DNA of 30,845 nucleotides, taken from positions 5,126 to 35,970 of the forward strand of contig NMRA01001243.1 of assembly GCA_002633005.1 (NCBI GenBank), given 5' to 3'. A model generated the notes under the pieces. It searched no databases. It was given only the letters and a program-made list of their open reading frames with translations, and had not been told where the DNA came from. Origin of the DNA: Phoronis australis (taxonomy: Eukaryota > Phoronida > Phoronidae). Made by a program: the position numbers and the translations under genes. Positions 1-8,980 of this stretch are shown one piece after another; position 1 is the first letter of the stretch, and each line of letters opens with the position of its first letter.

Positions 1-1531
1 GTTTCTGTTGACTCCCAAATTTTAAGTTACAAACGGTTGTCTTAGATTTGATACCTTTGTTTACAATTGTTTTGTTTATTTCTTGAAATCGGTGCATTTG
101 CCACCACAGCAGTTAGCACTTGTCTAACTTGCATTAAAATTACATCAGGAAGTACACAGGTTGAACTAGCGCCTACAGTGTATATGATCACCTACATTCT
201 GGGTATGCGACGTAAGTTCCCAAGAACGGAGTATAGCATAACCTTTTTAGCCAACTATTCTGATGTCAAACATCAGTTGTGGACGACGTCAGATTTCCTT
301 TGGTGACCTGGGATTTTCAGCAAGTAGCCAAATGCGACTTGGCTTCAAGCTAAGTGTTGAGCATCGTCCTACAATGCCAGCAATATCCCAAGATTGTTTA
401 AGTGTGATCATTTTTGCAAACCTAAGAAACTCATGGTTCTTTAATGAGAATATTTTGAAAGTGATTAGCAGCAGGAGACGCTCCTGCAATTGATATTTTT
501 ATTACCTTGTCCATGACATGAGCTGAATGTTACTCTGATATTGGCAGATCACCAAATATGCATTTTTCAACACATAGTTGCTCCTAGTTAGGAAACATCA
601 AGTCGTTGTGAAGTGCCTCTGATATCTTTTCTCTGTGANGAGAATATTTTGAAAGTGATTAGCAGCAGGAGACGCTCCTGCAATTGATATTTTTATTACC
701 TTGTCCATGACATGACCTGAATGTTACTCTGATATTGGCAGATCACCAAATATGTATTTTTCAACACATAGTTGCTCCTAGTTAGGAAACATCAAGTCGT
801 TGTGAAGTGCCTCTGATATCTTTTCTCTGTGATATAATAAGCATTGTGGTTGAGATGGTAGTTGGATAAAAGAGGACTATGGAAAATGTAGGTAGTGAAT
901 CTGTTGCACCATTAGCATAACCAGGTATGACATCAAGTTAAAATCAGAAACCTCAGACTAGAGCAAACCAAGTTTGTACACACAATGCATATTCTTAAAA
1001 AACATTCATTTTGGTTTGTGTTTTTAGAGTATGTCTCATACTGAATGCTATGAACTTTCACAATTTTGGCACGTGTTTAAACTGCCCTGTGGCTGAATGA
1101 AATTCAGTGTTTGGTCATTAAGGCTAACTTCATTTAATGTAGTACTTAGAAATGTGTGATTTGACTTGACATTACCTAATTAACACTAAATAGGACTTTA
1201 ATTATACTTGGTTGCTATGCTCATCTTGTACCCTGGAAAAGCAACAACTTCTTGCATGCATATGGATTCTTCACATCCTCGTTTTTTTCCATCCAGTGAC
1301 TTGCTTGGTCTGTACATTTTGTCTGTATGGTTGGTCAGTCTGTAATACCTGTAGAATGAGCTCTAGATTAGTGATGGAGAAACAAGTAAGAATATCAAAC
1401 TAATCATGATGCATTTGAATCTAGCTTTAACAACATGATTGTACTTCAGCGTCATCCCCTACTTCACTTAAAATGTATGTATTAACACTACCAAAGAATA
1501 ATTGCATGTATTCCAACTCACCTTCACGAGT
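1..1531. other. No gene recognised; left-edge non-coding sequence
   Basis: Short open frames occur on both strands, but none shows a recognisable domain or a supported exon structure. The stretch is T-rich and resembles intron or untranslated sequence. Its one clear structure is the tandem duplication at 446-833. ATTAAA-type polyadenylation hexamers read on the minus strand at about 1196-1201 and 1133-1138 and could serve the small gene ending at 1532. An AATAAA on the plus strand near 2118-2123 could belong to a gene entering from the left, but no such coding sequence is visible. Confidence 0.5.
446..833. repeat. 194-bp direct tandem duplication with an N at the junction
   Basis: Bases 446-639 and 640-833 are near-identical at a constant offset of 194. 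Examples of the few differences are gagctgaatg against gacctgaatg, and atatgcat against atatgtat. The last base of the first unit is the N at 639. Both units start with GAGAATATTTTG and end with TTTTCTCTGTGA. The single N exactly at the boundary suggests two overlapping contigs or haplotypes joined without merging, although a real recent tandem duplication with two substitutions is possible. Confidence 0.9.
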
Positions 1532-2335
1532 TCATATAGGCCAAATTTCCAATTGCTCTTTGACAGCCGTGTAGTTGACTGACATCTCCACTTCAAAATC
1601 TTTTACTGGGTTTGATGCTGCCTTATAATTTTCTACAAAGCCATAGATACCCCAGTGTTTTTTGAAATACTTCACCCACTCTTTGTTTCTGTGGAGACAC
1701 TCCGACAAATGCTCATATTTTCTTTGCTTCCCTGTGCGGTATGTGGGGAGAGCAGAGGGACCCACTTTTCCAGACACTAAAAAAATCTGACTATGTTTAC
1801 AAAAAATATTCAGATCTTCAGTTTTTTTCTAAGTGGATGTAAATTGGAGCTCAACCTAAATGAAAATAAGGTTTTATTCGAAGTAGTTTCAAAATTCCGT
1901 TTTAATATTAAATCTCTGTGTTACTCCGTGTGAGTAAACTCTTTGTGTGAGTAGATAAATTGTATACATGTGAAATTATTTATTGTGAATGAAAATGATT
2001 TATTTAAATTCATTACCATGATGTCATTGTAATCTTAACATTTTATTCATGTATTTGTGTATATTTTTATATATCTTTATATATAAGCCTGTTGGCACTT
2101 TCTGTGACAATTTCACAATAAACATTAAAAAATTGTTTTTCTGCAGTTTCATCTCCGCAATCCATTGCACAAATAAGTCTTAACGTCCAGCTGATCGAAT
2201 TTTGGTAGCCGCGCGCTTTTGTCTTTCGTATCTTCTTTGTAGAAGAGTGTCTGGGAATCCCTGCACTCCAAAAATAGAATCATGATTTTCGACAACAGAT
2301 GTCCTTGCTGCATACCTGGATTGGCTCGTTGACAT
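1532..2335 (-). CDS. Probable two-exon gene for a small basic protein of unknown function
   Basis: This is a model of two minus-strand exons. Exon 1 starts at the ATG at 2335-2333 and stays open to 2185, where C|GTTAAG is a weak donor; the frame otherwise reaches TAA two bases later. Exon 2 begins at 1776 after a TTTTTTTAG acceptor and runs to the TGA at 1534-1532. Joining them keeps the frame and gives about 131 residues, rich in Arg, Lys, Tyr and Trp, ending in EIWPI. Tyr/Trp-rich runs such as KEWVKYFKKHWGIYGF look like real protein rather than noise. I see no signal peptide, membrane segment or known domain. Size and composition resemble small ciliary or sperm microtubule inner proteins, but that is a guess. 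A strong AAG|GTGAGT donor lies 12 bases past the stop, so a 3' UTR intron or a sequencing error near the stop is possible. The intron is about 406 bp. A TATA box sits about 27 bases upstream of the ATG. Confidence 0.5.
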
Positions 2336-2354
2336 TGTCCCGCTCCCAAGATAA

Positions 2355-2690
2355 GGGCCGCTTTTTATAAACGCTCGTCACTCCAGGTGGCGAACTTTAG
2401 TGACGTCACGTGTGCTGCCTGTACCGTAAAATCTCGCATACCAGTATAAGCTCTGGGATAAGGAAGAAGTACTAATGCTTTCAGTCGAATCGAATGGCAA
2501 TCACTTTGACTACAGTTGTATCATTGCTGTAATTCGGGTTATAGGAACAGAAGAAGTTGATAAGAAATGTGGCTTGTGAGACAAGACCCCCGCGAATTCG
2601 TAAGAAAAGAATTGCGTTAAGGATATCTCAAACCTTATTCAGGAAAATTGGAAAATTGGCTATTTTTACAAATTAATATTTCACACATGT
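2355..2690. repeat. Dispersed CRE-containing repeat, copy 1
   Basis: This matches about 24814-25105 in the same orientation. Shared blocks include gccgctt at the left edge, aacgctcgt, gtgacgtcacg, then ctgcctgtaccgtaaaatc and agctctgggataaggaaga, and farther on gaagaagttgat and gagacaagaccc. This copy carries about 22 extra bases between the left-edge block and the CRE. Similarity fades after about 2690. No terminal inverted repeat or coding sequence was found, so the class is unknown. Confidence 0.75.
2362..2408 (-). promoter_or_regulatory. CRE plus TATA-box core promoter of the small minus-strand gene
   Basis: Read on the minus strand, the palindromic CRE octamer TGACGTCA (2408-2401) is followed about 32 bases later by TATAAAAA (2369-2362), and the ATG follows at 2335. 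This order and spacing is that of a TATA-type promoter, with initiation expected near 2338, so the 5' UTR would be only a few bases. The whole module lies inside a dispersed repeat whose second copy at 24.8 kb keeps the CRE but has lost the TATA box. Confidence 0.45.
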
Positions 2691-2826
2691 CTAGCAAAAT
2701 ACCTTGTCTTCATTCTCGGGAAACTTCGTGTATACCGTGTAGCGAGAAAAAAATAGATTTGGATTTGGTTATTGTGAATTGACTTGGCTGATAAAAGGTG
2801 TTTGTGACAATTCAGTTCGTTACGCA

Positions 2827-2900
2827 CACAGGCGCTTGGGTTTATCGCAAATGACGTCACTCAATAATATATATATAAGAAAACATAAAGGTTGGACACT
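2827..2900 (+). repeat. Left 74-bp terminal inverted repeat of the hAT-like element
   Basis: It is the exact reverse complement of 3550-3623. It contains the CRE octamer TGACGTCA at 2852-2859, directly followed by CTCA and then an alternating TA run ending TATATATAAG, a promoter-like order pointing into the element. Confidence 0.9.
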
Positions 2901-3549
2901 TAAATTTTGCCAAGCCGAGGCTCCCAACTTCAACCGTCCAAAATCCAAATAAAATCTACGTGCACCTCCCTCTGACGGCTCATTTTAGCCCTTAACTTAG
3001 AATTTTATTGCATAAACTGGCGTATCTTGTTTCTCATCTTTTTTGATTGAAGCACAACACACACTCGGCCAGGAAACGCAGTCCGTGCAAGTATTACAAT
3101 GCACGTGGCCGACGAGTTAACTCAATGGTTTTGGCCAAAAGTAAAACCTTCATAAGAAATCACAGTACGCAAAAACTTCGCATATCAATACAGTATCAAG
3201 ATAATTTATATTTGACACAAATATGTGAGTAATTACATTCATTTGGCAATAAAGTGCTCTCTGCTTCTCCTGATCAAGTAGTCGAGGGATTGATGATGAA
3301 AGCTTTCGGATTCAGCTCGCGAGAGTCCTTCAAAAACCCGGATGTGCGAAGACCGTCTGCCATGACATCACGGAATCACGTCCTTGAATTTGTGATTTTG
3401 GCATTCTTTTGTCATTTTTGTCGCCAAATCACCACTCGACGGCAATTTGAAGAGATCGAATGAAAGAAAGTATTCTAAGAGTTGTCAGATGCTAGTTTCG
3501 TGGAGTTCCATGCAGATTTGAGTAGAAAATTCTGAGCAAACAGATTTCG

Positions 3550-3623
3550 AGTGTCCAACCTTTATGTTTTCTTATATATATATTATTGAGTGACGTCATT
3601 TGCGATAAACCCAAGCGCCTGTG
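3550..3623 (-). repeat. Right 74-bp terminal inverted repeat of the hAT-like element
   Basis: It is the exact reverse complement of 2827-2900. Its CRE octamer lies at 3591-3598, and the TA-rich block is at about 3572-3585. The outer end is followed by ATTACGCA, the putative target site duplication. Confidence 0.9.
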
Positions 3624-5276
3624 ATTACGCACTGCAAATTCAGATGACATTGCGCTTGAATGATGGAATAATGAACGTGGTTAAGGGATGTATACCTTAC
3701 ATTGACCAAAAATATGTTTTCACCAAGTAAATAACCTAAGTCCTTGAGATTTTCACGTCTCGCCAGATAATCGGCTTTTCTCGGCTTCAACAAACTGACT
3801 TGGTTTGAACTCAGGAACGCGAGTTCTCGAAAACGGCTTTATGGATTTGGCTGTAACTTTCCAAATTTAATATTTATTATCAATAACAACCCCCCCCCAT
3901 TTTCCAGATATTTATTATCATTGATCAACAAGTACAAAAACAAACAAGCAAGTAAATCCATTCATTCACGCACTCACACCTCAGGAGAGACTATTCTCGT
4001 ATAAACATCTCCTATATGTACATGTACATGGAGTTAGCGTGAACAATAAAATTTCCCACTTCCCAGAGAAGGTGTCAGACACAAATCTTTTATACGCAAT
4101 TAATTGTTCAGCATTATAGTAAGTAACAAACTTGTGAATATTAGGTATATTTTGGTGACACCTCTCCTTGTGAATTTACTGTCTGACTTGTAGTAGCAAA
4201 AGGATCAATAGGAAACCATGCGTCTCATAAAGTCCAAGAATAACACGTTCGTAAGAGAGACAGTTGGGAGCTGAATGAGACACTTTTGAATAGGGCTAAT
4301 TCCCAAAAATGTGTGACAGCGTCTCTGGATCTAAAGAAATATTAATTAAATCCCGAACTTGGATTTTGACTAAAAATATTTGTTGCAATAATCCTGTGTA
4401 GTATTCTAAAGTGGAACCATACATTTTCTTCCAATCCAACTCTATTTACACTCTGATTTAGAAGGTTTCTTAATGTCGTTAAAGATAGAACAAATATGTC
4501 AAAAACCCTTCAAATCTTTCCATAGGTGAGTAATTGCTAAAAGCATGCAACAAGAATAGACATTAACACTTTTGAAATTACTTTGAAATGGGCTTTTTGC
4601 AACGTTCTTAGAATTGAAACAACACCATTATACTCTACATAGTTGGTTTTTACATCAAACACATTTATCATATTGTCTAATCTAACGAAATCGCCACCAG
4701 AGGTATGGTATACATATTTCTGATAACTTTTAAGCCTTTTACAAACCAAGACTTGTAAAAAACACTTCTGCCTCCGATCCCAATGTACTACTAAATTACA
4801 AAGGTTGATTAAAAAAGTCCTCTTTACTTACAACTGTTATTTTCATATAGCAAGATGTCATGCTTGCAAATACCTGGCGGCAGTAGAAATTATCAATTAG
4901 AGGTCTTCTCCAAATGAAACAAAATTCTTTAAGAACCGGTAGAGTGATAATAATAACTGATCAATTTTAGACGCAGGGCTTTCAATATATCTACGGGCCA
5001 TGGCGAGTTTTAAAGCTATACAGAAAGTATGTATATTAACCATTTTAAGTCCCCCTTGGTGTAATCCTAAACAGGCCGTTTTTCATTTAATTTTGTCATT
5101 ATGAGCCTGCCATACAAATTTAGAGAATACCGTATTCAATTTATCCAAGACTTTTACTGGTGGATTTTGTAAACCTTACAACAAAACATTAATTTTAGAA
5201 ATACCTAATTTAATTACAATTACTCCACCGAATGGCGTTAAATTTTGTCGACTCCAACTTTCTAATAAAAACTTAA

Positions 5277-5588
5277 AGGCGAAGGCAACCTTTTTTCATG
5301 TCATTTTTAGAAAAATAAGGTTCGTTGATTATCCCAGACACATTTTTCACTTATTTACTGCTTTTCGTAATTCAACTGATTACTCGTCCTCTACTCCGGA
5401 AGTGAAGTTTTGGGAGGCAAGAGTTTCGCGCCAATTTCTTTTCTATTAGTCTGACTGTGAGAGCTGTCGAGTCAATCATTGTTCTACCTCGGTTGTGATA
5501 AGTTCGGTCGTCGTTTGCTTTTGCTTACGAGCCAGTCAACATGCCACGCTGTTGCTGCGTGCCGTGGTGTACTCATTATCGTCTCACG
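5277..5588 (+). repeat. Left long inverted repeat of the Kolobok-like element
   Basis: It pairs with 6294-6606 with scattered mismatches and small indels. Its inner end includes an ATG at 5541 on the plus strand followed by codons for MPRCCCVPWCTHYRLT, a second copy of the THAP-gene start. After 5588 the sequence no longer matches the real gene, and the frame runs on without similarity to a stop near 5720. Confidence 0.9.
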
Positions 5589-5668
5589 TACAGAGGAAGA
5601 ACTGTCCCACTTGCCCGAGTGTCTCGCGACACACTCCCACTGGAGGGTGATCTGAGCACACAAACTGC

Positions 5669-6340
5669 TTACATCCCGCCGTGTGACTCCCTCACCATAT
5701 ACCTGGTACCTTCCAAATAGCTCCAATACAGGTCCACAATAAACTTATCAAACTTAAGGTCACCGATCTTTTCATTGGATGACGAATTGTCCTCTTCACT
5801 GGGTGTCGAACTGGACCTGTATTCACTCCCACTACTCAACATCGCTGCAGAGTTGCTTACAGGCTCTGGGCTAGAGACAAAAGAACATAGCGAATCAATG
5901 CTAGTTCCCGGACTTGCACGCAATGGGGTACGTAAGGAGGCACGGGTGACAGTAGAGGAAGTGCCTCCAGTCAATGTATATAGTGGCCACAGCTCGATAG
6001 TCTTCTCGCTTCAAAAACGCACTTCTCGGGGTTGGCGACGGGGCACTGCCGGGAATCAACAGTGACGGTATGGTACCCTTCTTCAGGCGTTGTTTTGCAG
6101 GGACCTTCATCAATCCAGCGTACATATCTGTCATAATCTGACGACAGAAAATGCTTGCCCCACACTCGGTAACCCTCCATTGCTTTCTACGTTGCCTGGA
6201 CGGGTAGCGCTGCGTTCTTCACATGAACGAGCTAGCCAAGTATGTCGAAGTGTGTCATCTTTCGGAAAGCGACGCAAGGTACTCAAAGCGCGTGTGAGAC
6301 GATAATGAATACATCCCGGCACGCAGCAACAGCGTGGCAT
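5669..6340 (-). pseudogene. Broken THAP-domain gene of the Kolobok-like element
   Basis: THAP domains are C2CH zinc fingers that bind DNA. From the ATG at 6340 the frame gives MPRCCCVPGC, with the Cys-X4-Cys pair, then RRFPKDDTLRHTW, which matches the conserved FP and W positions. A frame change near 6180 is needed to continue into YRVWGKHFLSSDY. There the expected third zinc ligand Cys is Trp (TGG), while the following His is kept. A second frame change near 6130 leads to RLKKGTIPSLLIPGS, which matches the AVPTIF-like box closing the domain. A serine-rich tail (about 5690-5970), such as SSSTPSEEDNSSSNEKIG, follows in yet another frame. The frameshifts and the lost ligand mean no working finger. 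Introns could explain some frame changes, but no good splice sites were seen. Confidence 0.75.
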
Positions 6341-6606
6341 GTTGACTGACTTGTAAACAAAAGCAAACGACGACCGAACTTATCACAAACGAGGTAGAAC
6401 AATGATTGACTCGACAGCTCTCACAGTTAGACTATAATGAAAAGAAATTGGCGCGAAACTCTTGCCTCCCAAAACGTCACTTCCGGAGTAGAGGACGAGA
6501 AATTAATCAAATTACGAAAAGCTGTAATTAAATGAAAAATGTGTCTGGGATAATCAACGAACCTTATTTTTGCTAAAAGTGACATGAAAAAAGGTTGCCT
6601 TCGCCT
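6294..6606 (-). repeat. Right long inverted repeat of the Kolobok-like element
   Basis: It pairs with 5277-5588. It contains the promoter-proximal region and first 15-16 codons of the THAP-type gene (ATG at 6340-6338). Both arms contain ACTTCCGG-like and TTTCGCGCCAA-like (E2F-type) sequences upstream of the ATG. Confidence 0.9.
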
Positions 6607-8465
6607 TTAGACTCAGTCATTCTTGCAGTGAAGTTCTTATGCATCATACTGTACTATCCAATTGAGTGTCAAAATCCACCCACAAAAAATCTAAGTCTTT
6701 TGTCTAAGACATGCTTTCTTTTGTAGGAATCACTTCATCACTACCAGTTTTACTTCCAAACCATTTGGTGTTTGTTTTATGCATTCACTTGGAGACCGGA
6801 GACACTAGCAAACAAATGTAGTAGTTTCAATGCGCTAGTCAATGGCAAATTTGACCCATCCAAAGTAATTGATGTGTCGTCCGCATATTGCAAAATAAAA
6901 TATTCATTATTCCCAGCACCTACACCTGTAATATTTTATTATTCTTGATTAAATACGCCAAAATTTCTGCGCACAATCTGATAATGTAGGGAGACAAGGG
7001 GTCACCTTGTCTGCAGCCACGAGAAATATATGAACCAGGAAGATGGGTGACCATTTACTATAACACACGGAAAAAACTTTTACCCACCTTCTGATCGACT
7101 AAACAAAGTCAAGGAATTGTAAAGGTTTTTAATAAAATTCCACGACAATGAATCAAAATCCTTTCTCAAAATCGATCAGTAAAACCAATTCTGTTTTGAC
7201 GACTCGGCATAAAACATTAAATCATATAGCACGTGGATATTTTCGTTCATATTTCTTTCAGAAACGAAACCTGCATAGTGTCTGGCCTTTACTGATTAGT
7301 TTTCCCAAAACGGATTTTAACCGTTTAGCCACAGCCGAAGAAAACAATTTATATGTCACATTGGGTTACGATATGGGTCGCCAGTTTTTCAAATAATGTT
7401 TAGTTTTATCTGCACCCTATGGGATACAGGTGATCACTTCCTCTTTCTGTGTTGATAATAACTGACCAACAGCAAAACCAGTATTAAGTAAGCGAACAAC
7501 AAAATGTTCAATGTCAGCCATATAAATTAAGAAATTCCACAGAAAAACAATCGAAGTCTGGGCTTTTGTTGCTTTTCATTTTCTCAAGCATTCTTCATAT
7601 GTAAGAAGACCTTCTAGTTTTTCTTTTTCTGTTTCATTCAGTTTTGAGATACAAACCTTATCAAGAAGAGTTTCTAAAGCAGTATTGTTAGAATTTCTTT
7701 ATTTATAGAGATTTTCATTAAACGTTTAGGTTTCCTAAATAATCTCTTCTTCGCTATTGGTTTAATTATTGTCAATTTTCCACAAAAGGCATAACATTAC
7801 TGTTTTGCCGCGAATCTCCATCAACAACGTTTCAAGAAAAATTTGATCATTTACAGACAGTTGTAAATCTGAACTACTTTTACTATAGACTGTCTGAATG
7901 TGCACAGTCGTATACTGTTGTTTAACTAATTTAATGGTATCCTCGACCGCAGCAGTATACTGAGAGTTTTTTAAGAGAGAGTTCTAAACTTCCAAAATGA
8001 CCTCCTCCTCCTGGAAACAATTGTTTTAGAAAAACCGTCACCATTGAATGATCGGAAAAGTAATCGAATTCTATTGTGGGGTCCTCAATATCGGCTAATA
8101 GGTTTCCAAAAATTAGAAAATAATCTACGGTAGTCTGGGTCATTTACTTCCGTCTCCTCCGCTTGTATTCTTTACTATTGGGGTTTAGTTCCCGCCAGAC
8201 ATCAGCAATAGACACTTAAACTGTATGTACAAATCTCCATCAACTTAATCCATGACTTCGGGTTATTAACCTGTCGATAATTAAGCGTGCCCTTAGACTG
8301 ATCGAGAGCAGGATTAAAATCGCCTGCCCAACTAACAGGGTGATTTCCTTTATGTTGAATATCTTGTTTTATTTTTTCAAAAAAGCCTGCGAGTCCCTAT
8401 TTGGACAACCCTGTCCACGTGGCACATACTGAGCCACAACACCACGTTCCTTGCAATATCTTTTT

Positions 8466-8980
8466 ATCACTCCGGCTGGTCTGCTCACTCAGCTTGTCCG
8501 GAACCTGCTTTGCAGGTTATTATAGTCCAGTTGGCTGCACAACTTGGTTCAGGTAATTTTCATTTCTATATGATTTTTTCTAAGTTTACGCAGAGACCGT
8601 AGTGAGGTTAACGTCTTTGATTTCCAAGAGAGTTTTGATATTATATTGAATGGTTCAGTGCTTTAAGTTTTATATTTTACAAACTGAAAATTCGGATCAA
8701 ATTATTATGAAATAAGATTTACTGGTTATTCAACACTTTCACATTGTCTTGTCGCTTAACCCGCTTAGGTACCGTACTTGGCTTACATATGACGTCATAT
8801 ACATGTAACAACAAAGCGAAGCACACGGCAACAAGATATTGCAACGATGATGCAAATAAGTCCAAACGTATGGGGTGAATAGTTTGGTCTCGTTGGGAAA
8901 TTCTCAGTTGAAATGAATTCTCGATATGGCAGTAGTATTCCTATGTATGTGGGATAACCTATATTTATTCGCAAGGCGCT
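8466..8980. other. No gene recognised between two repeats
   Basis: Nothing coding can be supported. A short palindrome CCTGC-TTT-GCAGG lies at about 8501-8513, and a 14-base palindrome centred on a CRE (ATATGACGTCATAT) lies at about 8787-8800. The long minus-strand open frame near 8795-9049 has no recognisable motif and overlaps the start of the dispersed repeat. Confidence 0.5.

Larger units (their letters stand above)
2827..3623. mobile_element. Non-autonomous hAT-like DNA transposon, about 797 bp
   Basis: The element is bounded by perfect 74-bp terminal inverted repeats starting CACAGGCGCTTGGG. The flanks GTTACGCA (2819-2826) and ATTACGCA (3624-3631) match at 7 of 8 bases and look like an 8-bp target site duplication, which fits the hAT superfamily. 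The roughly 650-bp interior has only short open frames (for example near 3047-3232 and 3254-3463) with no recognisable transposase, so it must have moved with help in trans. Identical arms suggest a young insertion or recent homogenisation. The superfamily rests on TSD length only. Confidence 0.75.
5277..6606. mobile_element. Kolobok-like DNA transposon with long inverted repeats, 1330 bp
   Basis: The ends start AGGCGAAGGCAACC and are flanked by TTAA (5273-5276) on the left and TTAG (6607-6610) on the right, the latter one substitution from a TTAA target duplication. A TTAA target together with a THAP-domain gene inside is the hallmark of Kolobok elements. The inverted repeats are about 312 bp each. 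The interior carries a broken THAP-type gene on the minus strand and no recognisable catalytic transposase, so the copy is non-autonomous. It sits inside the retrotransposon remnant between its reverse transcriptase and C-terminal regions, so it inserted later. PiggyBac also uses TTAA, but the THAP gene favours Kolobok. Confidence 0.75.
3865..8465 (-). mobile_element. Decayed L1/Tx1-like non-LTR retrotransposon, split by a Kolobok-like element
   Basis: The minus strand carries, in order, endonuclease, reverse transcriptase and C-terminal regions of an L1/Tx1-type ORF2, read through many stops and frame changes. Sequence outside the 5277-6606 insertion totals about 3.2 kb. The 5' end is truncated near 8465, since no ORF1 or endonuclease N-terminus is visible beyond it. 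Past the last coding-like sequence (about 4030) the 3' tail holds two imperfect copies of attgataataaatat around a run of nine G, which may be the element's tandem-repeat terminus, so the 3865 boundary is approximate. The heavy decay marks it as old and immobile. Confidence 0.8.
4030..8465 (-). pseudogene. ORF2 (endonuclease/reverse transcriptase) remnant of an L1/Tx1-like element
   Basis: Signatures on the minus strand from 5' to 3' are as follows. The endonuclease block GDFNPALDQ is at about 8296-8323, and a DYFLI...SDHS block is at about 8040-8125. Reverse transcriptase begins with NWRPIS near 7370-7390. Motif A, IDFEKGFDSLSW, is near 7140-7178. RGCRQGDPLSPY is near 6986-7024, and the catalytic YADD is at 6876-6887, followed by SGLQVNA. 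After the interrupting element come KFVWQAHNDKIK and GGLKMVNI (about 5035-5110), then TNYVEYNGVVS near 4620-4660, then HFRILHRIIATN near 4380-4415, and KFVTYYNAEQLIAYKRF near 4080-4135. These are the conserved landmarks of L1/Tx1-type ORF2 proteins. Stops and frameshifts occur throughout, so no functional enzyme is encoded. The exact clade would need a phylogeny. Confidence 0.8.

Noticed and set aside
5484-5726. 80-codon minus-strand open frame at the left Kolobok-like arm
   Set aside because: It lies antisense to the duplicated THAP start in the left inverted repeat and has no motif of its own.
7148-7396. 82-codon plus-strand open frame
   Set aside because: It is antisense to the reverse transcriptase region of the L1/Tx1-like remnant, whose NWRPIS and IDFEKGFDSLSW motifs read on the other strand.
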